A stretch of 64,000 bases of DNA from Alteromonas halophila (GTDB lineage Bacteria; Pseudomonadota; Gammaproteobacteria; Enterobacterales; Alteromonadaceae), in contig NZ_BMXP01000007.1 in assembly GCF_014651815.1 (NCBI RefSeq), forward strand, positions 120,469-184,468. The letters are read 5' to 3'. The translations under genes were made by a program, and so were the position numbers. The notes below the pieces were generated by a model. That model saw nothing but the letters and a program-made list of their open reading frames with translations. It searched no databases and was not told where the DNA came from. Positions 47,358-56,937 of this stretch are shown piece by piece. The stretch's first letter is position 1. The number at the start of each line of letters is the position of its first letter.

Positions 47358-49844
47358 ATGCGTACCAGTAAACGCCGCCTGGGTTGGTTAGTACCGGTGA
47401 TTGCTGCGCCTGTCATCACTCTGATGGCGCAGCTTCCCGTTGCCAATGCAGCGATAAAACAAACAAAAGGCGACTTTGAAGATAAATTCAGACAACTTGA
47501 CGAAGTGCTGCCTACACCAAACGTTTACCGTAACGCGGCCGGCGAGCCGGGGCATCAGTACTGGCAACAAAAAGTCGATTACGACATTGATGTAACCCTG
47601 GATGAAGACAAGCGCCGTATTGAAGCTACAGAAACCATCACCTACCAGAACAACGCACCGGATACCCTGAAGTATCTGTGGATCCAGCTTGACCAGAATA
47701 AATTCCGCGATGACTCTATGTCAGCCCTGACCACGACCTTTGGTGGCATTGGCAACCGTGGGCCAGCGACCCGTTCGGCAAGTGGTGACAAACCTGCGCA
47801 GCTGAGCATGGGCGCGCTGCGTCGCCAGCAGTTTGTGGAAGACCATGAACTGGGTTATGACATTTCCCGTGTTGAAGATGCTAACGGCAACGACCTGCAT
47901 CATGTCATTGTCGGCACGCTGATGCGGGTGGATTTAAACAGCCCCCTAAAACCCGGGCAACAGGTTACCTTTGATATCGATTTTGCTTTCAATATCGTTG
48001 AGGAAAACGCGGTAGCGGCACGTGCTGGTTACGAGCACTTTCCCGATGATGAACGCGAGGGTGGCAATGATATCTTCCTGCTGGCTCAGTGGTTCCCGCG
48101 TCTGGCCGCCTATACTGACTACGAAGCCTGGACTAACAAAGAATTTATCGGCCGCGGCGAGTTTACGCTGGAATTTGGTAACTACGACGTGGAAATGACC
48201 GTGCCTGCGGATCATATCGTGTCGTCTACCGGTGAACTGCAAAATCCTGATGAAGTGCTGACCAGCACTCAGCGTGAGCGGTTGGAAGAGGCAAAAGATG
48301 CTGATCGCACGGTGTTTATCGTGACGGCAGAAGAGGCCCTGGAAAATGAAAAAGCCGGTACCGACAAGCAAAAGACCTGGCACTTTAAAGCCGAGAATGT
48401 ACGGGACTTTGCCTGGGCTTCATCACGTAAGTTTATGTGGGATGCACGCGGTTATCAGCAGGGCGGTGACGTACAGCCTACCGTGATGGCGATGTCGTTT
48501 TACCCGAAAGAAGGCGGCGACTTATGGAAGAAGTATTCCACCGAAGCTGTTATTCATACGATGGATGTTTACAGCCGTTTCAGTTTTGACTATCCCTATC
48601 CGGTTGCCCAGTCCGTGAATGGTCCGGTAGGCGGCATGGAATACCCCATGATCACCTTTAACGGTCCGCGCACCGAATTACGCGATGATGGCAGCCGTAC
48701 CTATTCGCTGGCCGAAAAGCGCTTTTTGATTGGTGTGGTTATTCATGAAATCGGGCATATCTACTTCCCCATGACCGTGAATTCTGATGAACGCCAGTGG
48801 ACTTGGATGGATGAAGGCTTAAACAGCTTCTTAGACGGCGTGGCCGGTCGCGAATGGGATCCGAACATTCCGTGGGGCGTAGAGCCACGCGATATCACCG
48901 GCTACATGAAGTCGTCCACACAGGTACCGATTATGACGCAATCAGACTCGGTACTGCGTTTGGGACCCAATGCCTACACCAAGCCAGCCGTGGCACTGAA
49001 CATTCTGCGCGAGACGATTCTGGGCCGTGAGCTGTTTGATTTTGCCTTTAAAGAGTACGCACAACGCTGGATGTTTAAACGTCCGACGCCGTCTGATTTC
49101 TTCCGTACTATGGAAGAAGCCTCCGGTGTTGATCTGGACTGGTTCTGGCGCGGTTGGTTCTACACCACCGATCACGTCGATATCAGCATTGATAGCGTGT
49201 ATAAACTGCGTCTGGATACCGAAGATCCGGACATCGACTTTGCCCGTGAACGCCAGGCAGAGAAAGACAAGCCGCAATCGCTGACCGTAAAACGTAACCG
49301 TGAAGAAGGTCGTGAGCTGTGGGTCGATCGTTTTGAGGACATCAGTGATTTTTACGACGAGAACGATCGTTACACAGTGACCAACAAAGAGCGCAACAAG
49401 TACCGTAAATTCCTCAATAAGCTTGAGCCGTGGGAACGTAAGGCGTTTGAACGGGCAGTGCGTGAAGATAAAAACTATTACGTGCTGGAGTTCTCCAATC
49501 AGGGCGGGCTGGTCATGCCTATCCTGCTGGAACTGGAATTTAAAGACGGCACCAGCCGTGAAATGCGGATCCCAGCAGAAATCTGGCGCCGCACACCAAA
49601 AGCGGTCAGCAAGCTTATCGTCACAGAGAAAGACGAAGAGCTGGTGAGCGTAACGGTGGATCCGCACTGGGAAACGGCGGATGTGGATGTGGAAAATAAT
49701 CATTATCCGCGCCGTATTATTCCCTCGCGCATTGAAGCGTATAAGTCAAAGTCCCGGGACACCTACGAATACCGTGACATCATGCACGATTCGACCACTG
49801 AGCTGAAAACCGACGACGATGACGACAGTGACAATGAAGACTAG
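47358..49844 (+). CDS. M1 family zinc metallopeptidase, exported
   Basis: An 828-residue aminopeptidase-like enzyme with a signal peptide (about 1-31, ending VANA). Zinc ligands are in VIHEIGHIYF (about 461-470) with the HExxH-x18-E spacing completed by the Glu of MDEGLNSF. The substrate loop reads GGMEYP in place of the usual GAMEN, as in the more distant M1 branch. The frame extends upstream, but the ATG at 47358 with CCGAGG before it gives the signal peptide. The C-terminus is very acidic (Asp/Glu run). A DUF6702 gene overlaps its end. Confidence 0.93.
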   Translation: MRTSKRRLGWLVPVIAAPVITLMAQLPVANAAIKQTKGDFEDKFRQLDEVLPTPNVYRNAAGEPGHQYWQQKVDYDIDVTLDEDKRRIEATETITYQNNAPDTLKYLWIQLDQNKFRDDSMSALTTTFGGIGNRGPATRSASGDKPAQLSMGALRRQQFVEDHELGYDISRVEDANGNDLHHVIVGTLMRVDLNSPLKPGQQVTFDIDFAFNIVEENAVAARAGYEHFPDDEREGGNDIFLLAQWFPRLAAYTDYEAWTNKEFIGRGEFTLEFGNYDVEMTVPADHIVSSTGELQNPDEVLTSTQRERLEEAKDADRTVFIVTAEEALENEKAGTDKQKTWHFKAENVRDFAWASSRKFMWDARGYQQGGDVQPTVMAMSFYPKEGGDLWKKYSTEAVIHTMDVYSRFSFDYPYPVAQSVNGPVGGMEYPMITFNGPRTELRDDGSRTYSLAEKRFLIGVVIHEIGHIYFPMTVNSDERQWTWMDEGLNSFLDGVAGREWDPNIPWGVEPRDITGYMKSSTQVPIMTQSDSVLRLGPNAYTKPAVALNILRETILGRELFDFAFKEYAQRWMFKRPTPSDFFRTMEEASGVDLDWFWRGWFYTTDHVDISIDSVYKLRLDTEDPDIDFARERQAEKDKPQSLTVKRNREEGRELWVDRFEDISDFYDENDRYTVTNKERNKYRKFLNKLEPWERKAFERAVREDKNYYVLEFSNQGGLVMPILLELEFKDGTSREMRIPAEIWRRTPKAVSKLIVTEKDEELVSVTVDPHWETADVDVENNHYPRRIIPSRIEAYKSKSRDTYEYRDIMHDSTTELKTDDDDDSDNED

Positions 49845-50355
49845 TCGCACTGCGATGCAATGGGGCCTGCTGGCCCTGTTGCTGCTGTTTACGCACGTTA
49901 GCCATGCGCACCAGATCAAGGCGGCCATTACCACCGTGCTGTTTAACCCGCGCACTGAAAATATTGAAATCATGCACCGGTTTAATCTGCACGATGCTGA
50001 GCACGCAGTAAAAGCACTGTTTGATAAATCGGCTGATATTATTGCCGATAAACAAACACAGCAGGCTTTTGCTGACTACGTTGCCCGCCACTTTGTGCTG
50101 CTGAACAGTGACAAACAGCCTCTGCCATTAAAGCCAGTAGGCTTTGAAACAGAAGGTAAGTTTTTCTGGGTGTATCAGGAAACGGCGCAGCCGCCAGAGT
50201 TGGCTGGCCTTAAAATTCGTCATGATGCGCTGCGCGATCTGTGGCCAACGCAGGTCAATACCCTCAATGTAGAAGGCAAAGGCGACCTGCAAACCCTGAC
50301 ATTTACCGACAATGTGACGCTGCTGGAGGTTTCCTTCGGCAACAGTGCACACTAG
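49834..50355 (+). CDS. DUF6702 family exported protein
   Basis: A 173-residue protein with a signal peptide (about 1-24, cut near HVSHA-HQIKA). The mature part begins with the family features HQIKAAITTVLFNPRTENIEIMHRFNLHDAEHA. It overlaps the M1 peptidase end by 11 bp (an ATG five codons earlier also exists) and is therefore cotranslated. The role is unknown; the coupling suggests a periplasmic partner of the peptidase. The operon ends at a strong terminator. Confidence 0.8.
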   Translation: MKTSRTAMQWGLLALLLLFTHVSHAHQIKAAITTVLFNPRTENIEIMHRFNLHDAEHAVKALFDKSADIIADKQTQQAFADYVARHFVLLNSDKQPLPLKPVGFETEGKFFWVYQETAQPPELAGLKIRHDALRDLWPTQVNTLNVEGKGDLQTLTFTDNVTLLEVSFGNSAH

Positions 50356-50369
50356 TTCCGTAAGATGCG

Positions 50370-50405
50370 GCAGAGTGGCAGCCTGACTGCCATTCTGCAC
50401 TTTTT
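50370..50405 (+). terminator. Rho-independent terminator after the M1/DUF6702 operon
   Basis: A 12-bp stem with one G-T pair (50370-50381 and 50387-50398, GCAGAGTGGCAG/CTGCCATTCTGC), a 5-base loop and a TTTTT tail. Confidence 0.93.
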
Positions 50406-50501
50406 AGCCTCACGCCTACGCCTATAGTCTAATATCAACGGCATTGACCCCCTCATCAGGACCGGACACACTACTATCAGACCCTAAACAGTGGTGTAAT
50501 C

Positions 50502-50774
50502 ATGCAAAACGAAACCTCAGAAAGCGCCTTTGCCAACCGCAAAAATATTATGTGGGTGCTGCTGTCTGGTGCAATGGCTACCACCTTCATAGTACTGCTT
50601 TTTTTACCTGATACCGGCGTCGGCACAGGCACCATCGGCGTGTATGCTGCGATGCTATGGTGTGGTTTGTTTGGCGCTGCACTGGCACGCTACACCGGCC
50701 GCAATGGCTGGCTGGGCTTTGCCATCGGCAGTGTTGTGGGGCTGCTGATCCAGATTGCATCGCAACTGGTTTAA
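50502..50774 (+). CDS. Unrecognised 90-residue membrane protein
   Basis: Three hydrophobic segments (about 15-34, 42-61 and 69-88) follow a short polar N-terminus (MQNETSESAFANRK). The family is not recognised. Its end lies only 28 bp before the ABC1 kinase start with no terminator between, so the two may share a transcript and the small protein might anchor or assist the kinase-like protein; that link is a guess. Confidence 0.65.
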   Translation: MQNETSESAFANRKNIMWVLLSGAMATTFIVLLFLPDTGVGTGTIGVYAAMLWCGLFGAALARYTGRNGWLGFAIGSVVGLLIQIASQLV

Positions 50775-50802
50775 AGAGTATAAACCTTATACGTGTATCA
50801 CT

Positions 50803-52125
50803 ATGAGCAATAAGTCGACAGGCCGCCCGATCCCCGCGGGTCGCCTGAGCCGGGTTGGACGTCTTGGCACAATGGCCGGGCGCATTGCTGGCAGCATGCT
50901 AACGAATGGCGCCAGTGAATGGTTTAAGGGTAAGCGCCCAGGACTGTCTGACCTGCTGCTGACCCCGGCCAACATTACCCGTATCACCGATCAGCTTGCC
51001 ACCATGCGTGGCGCCGCCATGAAAGTTGGCCAGATCATTTCCATGGACAGCGGCGAGTTTCTGCCCAAAGAGCTGGGGCAAATACTGGCACGCTTACGTG
51101 AAGATGCCGAGCCAATGCCCGAGGCGCAGCTTATCGAGGTACTTGAGGCTAGCTGGGGTAAGCAGTGGCGTGATCGCCTGCTGTATTTTTCCTTCGCCCC
51201 CATCGCGTCTGCGTCCATCGGCCAGGTCCATAAAGCCATCACGCCTGAAGGCCGGATGATGGCAGTGAAAGTACAATACCCGGGCGTCAAAGACAGCATC
51301 GACAGTGACGTTGATAATGTCGCCACACTCATCCGCATGAGCGGCCTTATTCCTAAAGCGGTGCCTATTGCGCCCTTGCTGGAAGAAGCCAAGGCGCAAT
51401 TGCACCTCGAGGCAGACTACCTGCACGAAGCGGCCATGCTAAAGCGTTACCGGGACGCCGTGGGCGAGGATCCGCGCTTTATTATCCCCGAGGTTATACC
51501 AGCCTTTAGCAGCGGTGATGTACTGGCCATGGATTTTGTCGAAAGTCAGCCACTGGAGAGCGTTCTGGAGCAGCCCCAGGAGCAGCGCGATGCCTATATG
51601 ACATCACTGATGGAGCTGTTCTTTCGGGAGCTGTTTGAGTTTCATACCTTACAAAGCGATCCAAACCTGGCCAACTATCGGGTTATCAACGCGTCGCAGC
51701 AGCTGGTGCTTCTCGATTTTGGCGCCACCCGCAGCATTCCGCCCGCCATTGCCGGACACTACCAGCAACTGTTAAATGCGGCCGCCTGTAACGATCATGG
51801 CATGATGCGTGAAGCCGCACTGGCCATTGGTCTTATCAGCGAATACCACAATGACGCACAGCAACAGGCGGTGATTGAACTGGGAATGATGGCCTGTGAG
51901 TCAATACGTGCGGATGGCGCCTATGATTTTGGTACCACCGACCTGCTGACCCGCACCCATGATGCCGGGATGACGCTCACCTATGACCTACAGTTCTGGC
52001 ATGCACCGCCAGCTGATGCCCTGTTTATTCACCGCAAACTGGGTGGCTTATTTTTAATGGCCAAACGCCTTGAAGCGCGGGTGGATATGCGACATGTGGC
52101 GGCACCGTGGCTGGATCACGGCTAG
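50803..52125 (+). CDS. ABC1/UbiB-family atypical kinase, COQ8-like
   Basis: A 440-residue protein with the ABC1 signature: KxGQ motif MKVGQIISMDSGEFLP (about 68-83), Ala-rich loop PIASASIGQVHKA, Lys in MAVKVQYP, LEADYLHEAAMLKRY, the catalytic-loop variant QSDPNLANYRV and metal Asp in LLDFGATR. The QxDPN loop and the lack of C-terminal membrane spans resemble eukaryotic COQ8/ADCK3 more than E. coli UbiB (HGDxHPGN, 546 residues). A role in ubiquinone or other lipid handling is inferred. The ATG at 50803 has a weak binding site. Confidence 0.9.
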   Translation: MSNKSTGRPIPAGRLSRVGRLGTMAGRIAGSMLTNGASEWFKGKRPGLSDLLLTPANITRITDQLATMRGAAMKVGQIISMDSGEFLPKELGQILARLREDAEPMPEAQLIEVLEASWGKQWRDRLLYFSFAPIASASIGQVHKAITPEGRMMAVKVQYPGVKDSIDSDVDNVATLIRMSGLIPKAVPIAPLLEEAKAQLHLEADYLHEAAMLKRYRDAVGEDPRFIIPEVIPAFSSGDVLAMDFVESQPLESVLEQPQEQRDAYMTSLMELFFRELFEFHTLQSDPNLANYRVINASQQLVLLDFGATRSIPPAIAGHYQQLLNAAACNDHGMMREAALAIGLISEYHNDAQQQAVIELGMMACESIRADGAYDFGTTDLLTRTHDAGMTLTYDLQFWHAPPADALFIHRKLGGLFLMAKRLEARVDMRHVAAPWLDHG

Positions 52126-52266
52126 GGTGTGCTGACCTTTGCAGTGCACGTTTTTCAGCAGCCGGTGTATCATTAAGACAAGGCGACCGTCATTTTTTCC
52201 TGCGCAACCTCAGACAACGACGCACTGCCGATTCGCTGAGCGGCGACAAACTTATTCGCATCTTGT

Positions 52267-52572
52267 TTAGTACGGCAGCTGCATAGAAAACGGCATGGTC
52301 ATCTGACTGGCTCCTTTAGGCGGGTTGCCAATCATCTCATCATAGGGGGAGTCGTGCTTCATTGCCGCTTCTGCTACCTGGCAGTGTGCAAAGGCCTCCC
52401 GGATCTGACCGGTACTGAAAAATCGCTTAGGGCGGTCATTTTCGTAAACAAATCCCGCTTTACCATGCGCTTTCAGGTAGACCAGATAGACGCTCATCTC
52501 AAACGACTGTACTTCCAGATAATCAATATCCAGTGCAGCATCGCAAACCTGTGTATAGGAAAATTTGTCCAT
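52267..52572 (-). CDS. DUF6482-like small protein
   Basis: A 101-residue soluble protein (MDKFSYTQVCDAALDIDYLEVQSFEMSVYLVYL start region in two parts) with pattern ENDRPKRFFSTGQIREAF typical of small Alteromonadales/Pseudomonas DUF6482 proteins of unknown function. The start ATG at 52572 has GGTGGAG upstream and lies only 4 bp after the stop of the hydroxylase gene, so the two are cotranscribed. Confidence 0.65.
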   Translation of the reverse strand: MDKFSYTQVCDAALDIDYLEVQSFEMSVYLVYLKAHGKAGFVYENDRPKRFFSTGQIREAFAHCQVAEAAMKHDSPYDEMIGNPPKGASQMTMPFSMQLPY

Positions 52573-52576
52573 GACA

Positions 52577-53869
52577 TTACTCCACCTTGGTTTCCCGGGC
52601 CAGTGATGGCACAACCGCGTCCTGTACGTAGTCGTCAGGCTGATGTTCCGGCGCCAGCAATGGCCGCGACGGATATGCCTGACGGACCGCCACCAGCAGT
52701 AGTAATAAGCTCACCGCAGCAAGCACAGCGGCTGTGAAGATCACAGCGGATGAAAACCCCGCCGAAGCCAGTACCAACGGCATTGACAGCAAACGCGGTG
52801 CTTCCAGTGCTATCGCCAGTTTAACCTGTTGTAAAACAAGGCCAATCTGCAGGGCCGTCAGTATAATCAGCGCAACCAGTACGGCTTGCTGCACACCGGA
52901 GAGTGACGCCAGACTTAACAAAAGAAATAACGTGCCACAAAGCAGTACACCATGCTGCATCATACTATAGCGAGTCAGCCAGGCCGCTAACGCAGGATTA
53001 AATTTTTTAAATGCACTGAGCGGCGGTTTATCTACGGGGAAGCGGGCAGCCACGTCAGCCGGGCGCCAGCCGGTGCGGCCAAACCAGACCCGAAATTTAT
53101 CGTGCCAGGCACGGGTATAATAGCTGTCGCGACACAACTGTGAATAAACCTGCAGGTTTGCCCACAGCGGATTAAAGCTTTTAAGTGCACCGCGTAACCC
53201 ATACACCGGCGGGTTATCGGGATCTTCATCAATGAATGTGCCGAATAATCTGTCCCACAGGATAAACACGCCGCCGTAATTTTTATCGATATACGCGCGG
53301 TTTTGGGCATGATGTACCCGATGGTTGGACGGCGTGACAAATACGTACTCCATCCAGCCCAGCCGATTGATATGCTGGGTATGTACCCAAAACTGATAGA
53401 CCAGATTCAGGGCAGCGACCGTAATCAGCATCTCAGGCTCAATACCCAGCAATGCCATGGGCAGAAAGAAGATCCAGGTGAACAGGGCACCACTGGTCTG
53501 ACGCAGCGCGGTTGTAAGGTTGTAGTCTTCACTGGAGTGATGCACGACATGGGCCGCCCACAAAATACTCATTTCATGGCCCATGCGATGCTTCCAGTAG
53601 TAGAAAAAGTCATACACGATAAACGCCATGACCCACACCCAGACTGTATCAGGTAAAGTCAAAACGGCGATCGCATCAAACACCACGGCATACACTGTGA
53701 AGGGAATAAGCTGGTGTGCCAGTGTCATCATGCGCGACACAATGCCTATGCCTAAGCTGGTCATTGCATCATTGGCACGGTAGTAACCTGTTTTACGACG
53801 CACATCCACCACCAGCTCCAGGATTATCAGGAGCAGAAAAAACGGTATGGCGAACAGAATTACAGACAT
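52577..53869 (-). CDS. Fatty acid hydroxylase/sterol desaturase family membrane protein
   Basis: A 430-residue membrane di-iron enzyme. The His clusters are KHRMGHE (about 93-99), HVVHHSSED (about 107-115) and HRVHHAQN (about 182-189), the usual pattern of the superfamily. Several spans surround them and a second hydrophobic region lies near the C-terminus (about 305-405). It could hydroxylate or desaturate a lipid; the substrate is unknown. Its last codons are followed at once by the DUF6482-like gene. Confidence 0.9.
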   Translation of the reverse strand: MSVILFAIPFFLLLIILELVVDVRRKTGYYRANDAMTSLGIGIVSRMMTLAHQLIPFTVYAVVFDAIAVLTLPDTVWVWVMAFIVYDFFYYWKHRMGHEMSILWAAHVVHHSSEDYNLTTALRQTSGALFTWIFFLPMALLGIEPEMLITVAALNLVYQFWVHTQHINRLGWMEYVFVTPSNHRVHHAQNRAYIDKNYGGVFILWDRLFGTFIDEDPDNPPVYGLRGALKSFNPLWANLQVYSQLCRDSYYTRAWHDKFRVWFGRTGWRPADVAARFPVDKPPLSAFKKFNPALAAWLTRYSMMQHGVLLCGTLFLLLSLASLSGVQQAVLVALIILTALQIGLVLQQVKLAIALEAPRLLSMPLVLASAGFSSAVIFTAAVLAAVSLLLLLVAVRQAYPSRPLLAPEHQPDDYVQDAVVPSLARETKVE

Positions 53870-54119
53870 TGTCGACCTAACTTAGTGTATTTATTTGTTA
53901 ATAAATTGTATCAACAGCAGCGTGATTTGGAATCACAATCAGGTTTTTTTATGTATAAAATTGGGCAAAGAGCGATCAAAATCGGCGCTGATGGCGTAAA
54001 AAACTAAGTCAAATGAGGAATTTGCCAGTACAGAGGAACCTTTGTTTCTATTGATTTTCCTACATTAGGTGCTATCTCTGATACTATCTAAAACTGGTTG
54101 CGAGTTAGGTTGAAAAATT

Positions 54120-54980
54120 ATGAGTGAAGAGACGGAAAAGAAATCAATAACGCCCCATATTCTGATCATTGGCGCCATCGTGGTGATAATTCTGGCTGTG
54201 ATCTTCTGGCCGTCGGATGACGAGCCTGAACCCGTGCCCGCTGAACAGCCGGTGACCCAGCAGGAAGAACCGGAGCCGGCGACCGAAACCGAAGAGTTTG
54301 AGCGAACGCCGGAACCAGAGCCTGTGGAAATAGAGTCAGAACGGGAAGTAGAACCGATGCCGGAACCTGAACCTGAGCCAGAGCCTGAGCCGCTGGATGT
54401 GAGCGATGACGCCGTGAAAGCGTCGCTGGCCGATATCTCAGCGTCTAATGATGAAGCGATCAATCGCATTTTGATGGACGAAGCTGTGCTACAGCGTTTT
54501 GTGGTGGCAGTGACCAATGTTGCCAATGATGAACTGGCCACCAATTATCGCCTGGTATCGCCACCGGAACAGTCCTTCAGGGTCTACACCCAGGCCGGTA
54601 AGAAGTGGATTGATGCTGCCAGTTACAAACGCTATACGCCGTATGTCGATATGCTGGAATCGTTTGAGAATGAGGCTCTGCTGGATCTGTACGAAACCTA
54701 TCAGCCTGATATTCAGCAGAAGTACAGCGAAATAGGCGATCCGGACCGCGACTTTGACAATGTTATCGTTGAGGCGATCGATCAGTTACTGGATACACCG
54801 GAAGTGCCCATGCCGGTCGAAGTTTACACCGATTCTGTTGCCTACAAGTATGCCGATGAGCAGCTTGAGAATCTGTCCTCACCGCAAAAGCAATTATTAC
54901 GCACAGGGCCAGACAACATGCGTCGCATTAAGGCGAAACTGCGCGAACTGAAGGCATTGCTACAAGACAATGGATCTTAA
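54120..54980 (+). CDS. DUF3014 family membrane-anchored protein
   Basis: A 286-residue protein with one membrane span (about 12-29), a long Pro/Glu linker (about 35-98, including an EPEPEPEPEPEP tract), and a soluble C-terminal DUF3014 domain (DEAVLQRFVVAVTNVAN, YKRYTPYVDMLESF). The linker probably lets the domain reach across the periplasm. The function is unknown. Its end overlaps the DUF1285 gene by 11 bp. The 250-bp region upstream (53870-54119) is AT-rich and shows no gene. Confidence 0.85.
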   Translation: MSEETEKKSITPHILIIGAIVVIILAVIFWPSDDEPEPVPAEQPVTQQEEPEPATETEEFERTPEPEPVEIESEREVEPMPEPEPEPEPEPLDVSDDAVKASLADISASNDEAINRILMDEAVLQRFVVAVTNVANDELATNYRLVSPPEQSFRVYTQAGKKWIDAASYKRYTPYVDMLESFENEALLDLYETYQPDIQQKYSEIGDPDRDFDNVIVEAIDQLLDTPEVPMPVEVYTDSVAYKYADEQLENLSSPQKQLLRTGPDNMRRIKAKLRELKALLQDNGS

Positions 54981-55539
54981 TAAACTTCAGCAACAACTTG
55001 CCGGCGAGACCACGGACGCTGAGTCCGGGCCGCCGGTAGACAAATGGGATCCTGAATTCTGTGGCGACATGAACATGCAGATCCAACTGGATGGTCGCTG
55101 GTTTTATGAAGGTACGCCCATTGGTCGCCGTGCACTGGTAAAGCTATTTGCCTCGGTGCTGAAGAAAGAGGGCGACAACTATTATCTGGTCACCCCCGTG
55201 GAAAAGCTGGGTATCAGCGTAGCCGATGTGCCCTTTGTGATCACCAACTGGCGTTATGAAGGTGACGTGCTGGTACTTACCACGCAAACTGATGAAGATG
55301 TTCACCTTACCCAGCCTTCCCAGATAGCGCTGCGCCAGCCACCTGTGGCGCTTGCTGACGAAAATGCCACAGCCATTCCCTATATCAAAATCCGCCGCAA
55401 CCTGTGGGGACGCCTGCATCACAATGTGTATTATCAGCTGATCGAACAGGCAACTCAAATCAGTGAGGCCGGCGAAACAGCGCTGGTGATTGGCAGTAAC
55501 GGGCATGACTTCGTTATTGGCCGCTTGCCTTCGTCCTGA
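54970..55539 (+). CDS. DUF1285 family protein
   Basis: A 189-residue soluble protein with the family features PPVDKWDPEFCGDMNMQI, GRWFYEGTPIGRRALVKLF and HNVYYQLIEQA. No membrane segments are seen. The function is unknown. The overlap with DUF3014 means the two are translated together, a pairing that I recall as common in gammaproteobacteria. Confidence 0.88.
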   Translation: MDLNKLQQQLAGETTDAESGPPVDKWDPEFCGDMNMQIQLDGRWFYEGTPIGRRALVKLFASVLKKEGDNYYLVTPVEKLGISVADVPFVITNWRYEGDVLVLTTQTDEDVHLTQPSQIALRQPPVALADENATAIPYIKIRRNLWGRLHHNVYYQLIEQATQISEAGETALVIGSNGHDFVIGRLPSS

Positions 55540-55638
55540 CTTCGGTTATCTGACACTGGTCGCAATGTGCGTTGTGACTCTGGCATGACTCACCTACAGT
55601 GGTTTTCTGACAGTGTTTTAACTACAAGGAAAAAAATA

Positions 55639-56931
55639 ATGAAAATAACCAGGTTACTCACCACTGTACTGGCTGTTGCCAGCGGTGCATCTGTGCAGGC
55701 CGCCACACTGATCCACGCTGGTAAGGTCTTCACTGGTACCGAAGACACACTCAGACAAAACATGACGCTGGTGATTGAGGACAACCGAATCACGGCGATT
55801 GAAAAGGGCTACACCGAGCCGGACAACGACGACACGCTGATCGATTTAAGCAATGCCACGGTCATGCCGGGACTGATGGATATGCACGTGCATTTGTCAT
55901 TTCAGCATGGCGGCCCGTCGACGTACATGCAGCGCTACACATTTAATGAAGCCGATGTGGCCATTCGCGCCGCCCATTATGCGAATAAAACGCTAATGGC
56001 TGGCTTTACCACAGTCAGAAACTTAGGCGACAGTTATTACGAAACAATAGCCTTACGTAATGCCATCAATAAAGACTTCGCCACCGGCCCGCGTGTTTAC
56101 ACAGCAGGCAAATCCATTGCCACAACCGGCGGCCATGCCGACCCCAGTAATGGCTTAGCCCATGTGCTGCGTCCGGATGTGAGCCCGCGCCAGGGCGTTG
56201 TGAACGGTCCCATTGATGCAAGAGAAGCAGTCAGGGCGCGCTACCAGGAAGGGGCGGACGTGATCAAAATAACCGCTACCGGCGGTGTGTTAAGTGTGGC
56301 AAAAAGCGGTCAGAACCCCCAGTTTATGGATGATGAACTCGAGGGTATTGTTGACACCGCCAACGACTACGAGATGACCGTTGCCGTGCATGCGCATGGT
56401 AAGGAAGGCATGGCCCGGGCCATTAAAGCTGGCGTCACTTCGATAGAACACGGCACCTACATGGATGAGACCATCATGGATCTGATGAAAGAACATGGTA
56501 CCTATTTTGTACCTACCATCATGGCCGGCGAATTTGTCGCTGAAAAAGCTAAAATTGATGGCTACTTTCCTGACATCGTACGCCCCAAAGCCGCAAAAAT
56601 TGGTCCGTTGATCCAGAAAACCTTTGAAAACGCACATCAGGCGGGGGTTAACATAGCCTTTGGAACGGATAGCGGCGTCTCTGCTCACGGCGACAATGCC
56701 CGGGAGTTTGAACTGATGGTACAGGCGGGAATGGATGAAGCAGACGCCCTGCGCACTGCCACGATCAACAGCGCACAGCTACTCAACATCGATGACCAGC
56801 TTGGGACCCTGGAGACTGGCAAACTGGCCGATATTATCGCGGTTGCGGGAAATCCTCTTGAGGATATCGGTGTGATGAAGACAGTGTCGTTCGTCATGAA
56901 AGACGGTAAGGTCTACAAACAGCCAGAGTAA
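55639..56931 (+). CDS. Exported metal-dependent amidohydrolase
   Basis: A 430-residue amidohydrolase of the imidazolonepropionase/prolidase-like branch. A signal peptide (about 1-20) precedes the TIM barrel. Metal ligands are seen: HVH in DMHVHLSF (about 80-82), Lys in [10 protein letters not shown], His in [10 protein letters not shown], His in IEHGTYM and Asp in FGTDSGVS. Related enzymes cleave Xaa-Pro dipeptides or other amides; the substrate is not known. The ATG at 55639 has AAGGA upstream. The VTT gene follows after 6 bp. Confidence 0.92.
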   Translation: MKITRLLTTVLAVASGASVQAATLIHAGKVFTGTEDTLRQNMTLVIEDNRITAIEKGYTEPDNDDTLIDLSNATVMPGLMDMHVHLSFQHGGPSTYMQRYTFNEADVAIRAAHYANKTLMAGFTTVRNLGDSYYETIALRNAINKDFATGPRVYTAGKSIATTGGHADPSNGLAHVLRPDVSPRQGVVNGPIDAREAVRARYQEGADVIKITATGGVLSVAKSGQNPQFMDDELEGIVDTANDYEMTVAVHAHGKEGMARAIKAGVTSIEHGTYMDETIMDLMKEHGTYFVPTIMAGEFVAEKAKIDGYFPDIVRPKAAKIGPLIQKTFENAHQAGVNIAFGTDSGVSAHGDNAREFELMVQAGMDEADALRTATINSAQLLNIDDQLGTLETGKLADIIAVAGNPLEDIGVMKTVSFVMKDGKVYKQPE

Positions 56932-56937
56932 GCAGTT

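Noticed and set aside
48942..49703. Open frame of 253 codons opposite the M1 peptidase
   Set aside because: Low-complexity shadow of the acidic peptidase sequence; the peptidase motifs fix the coding strand.
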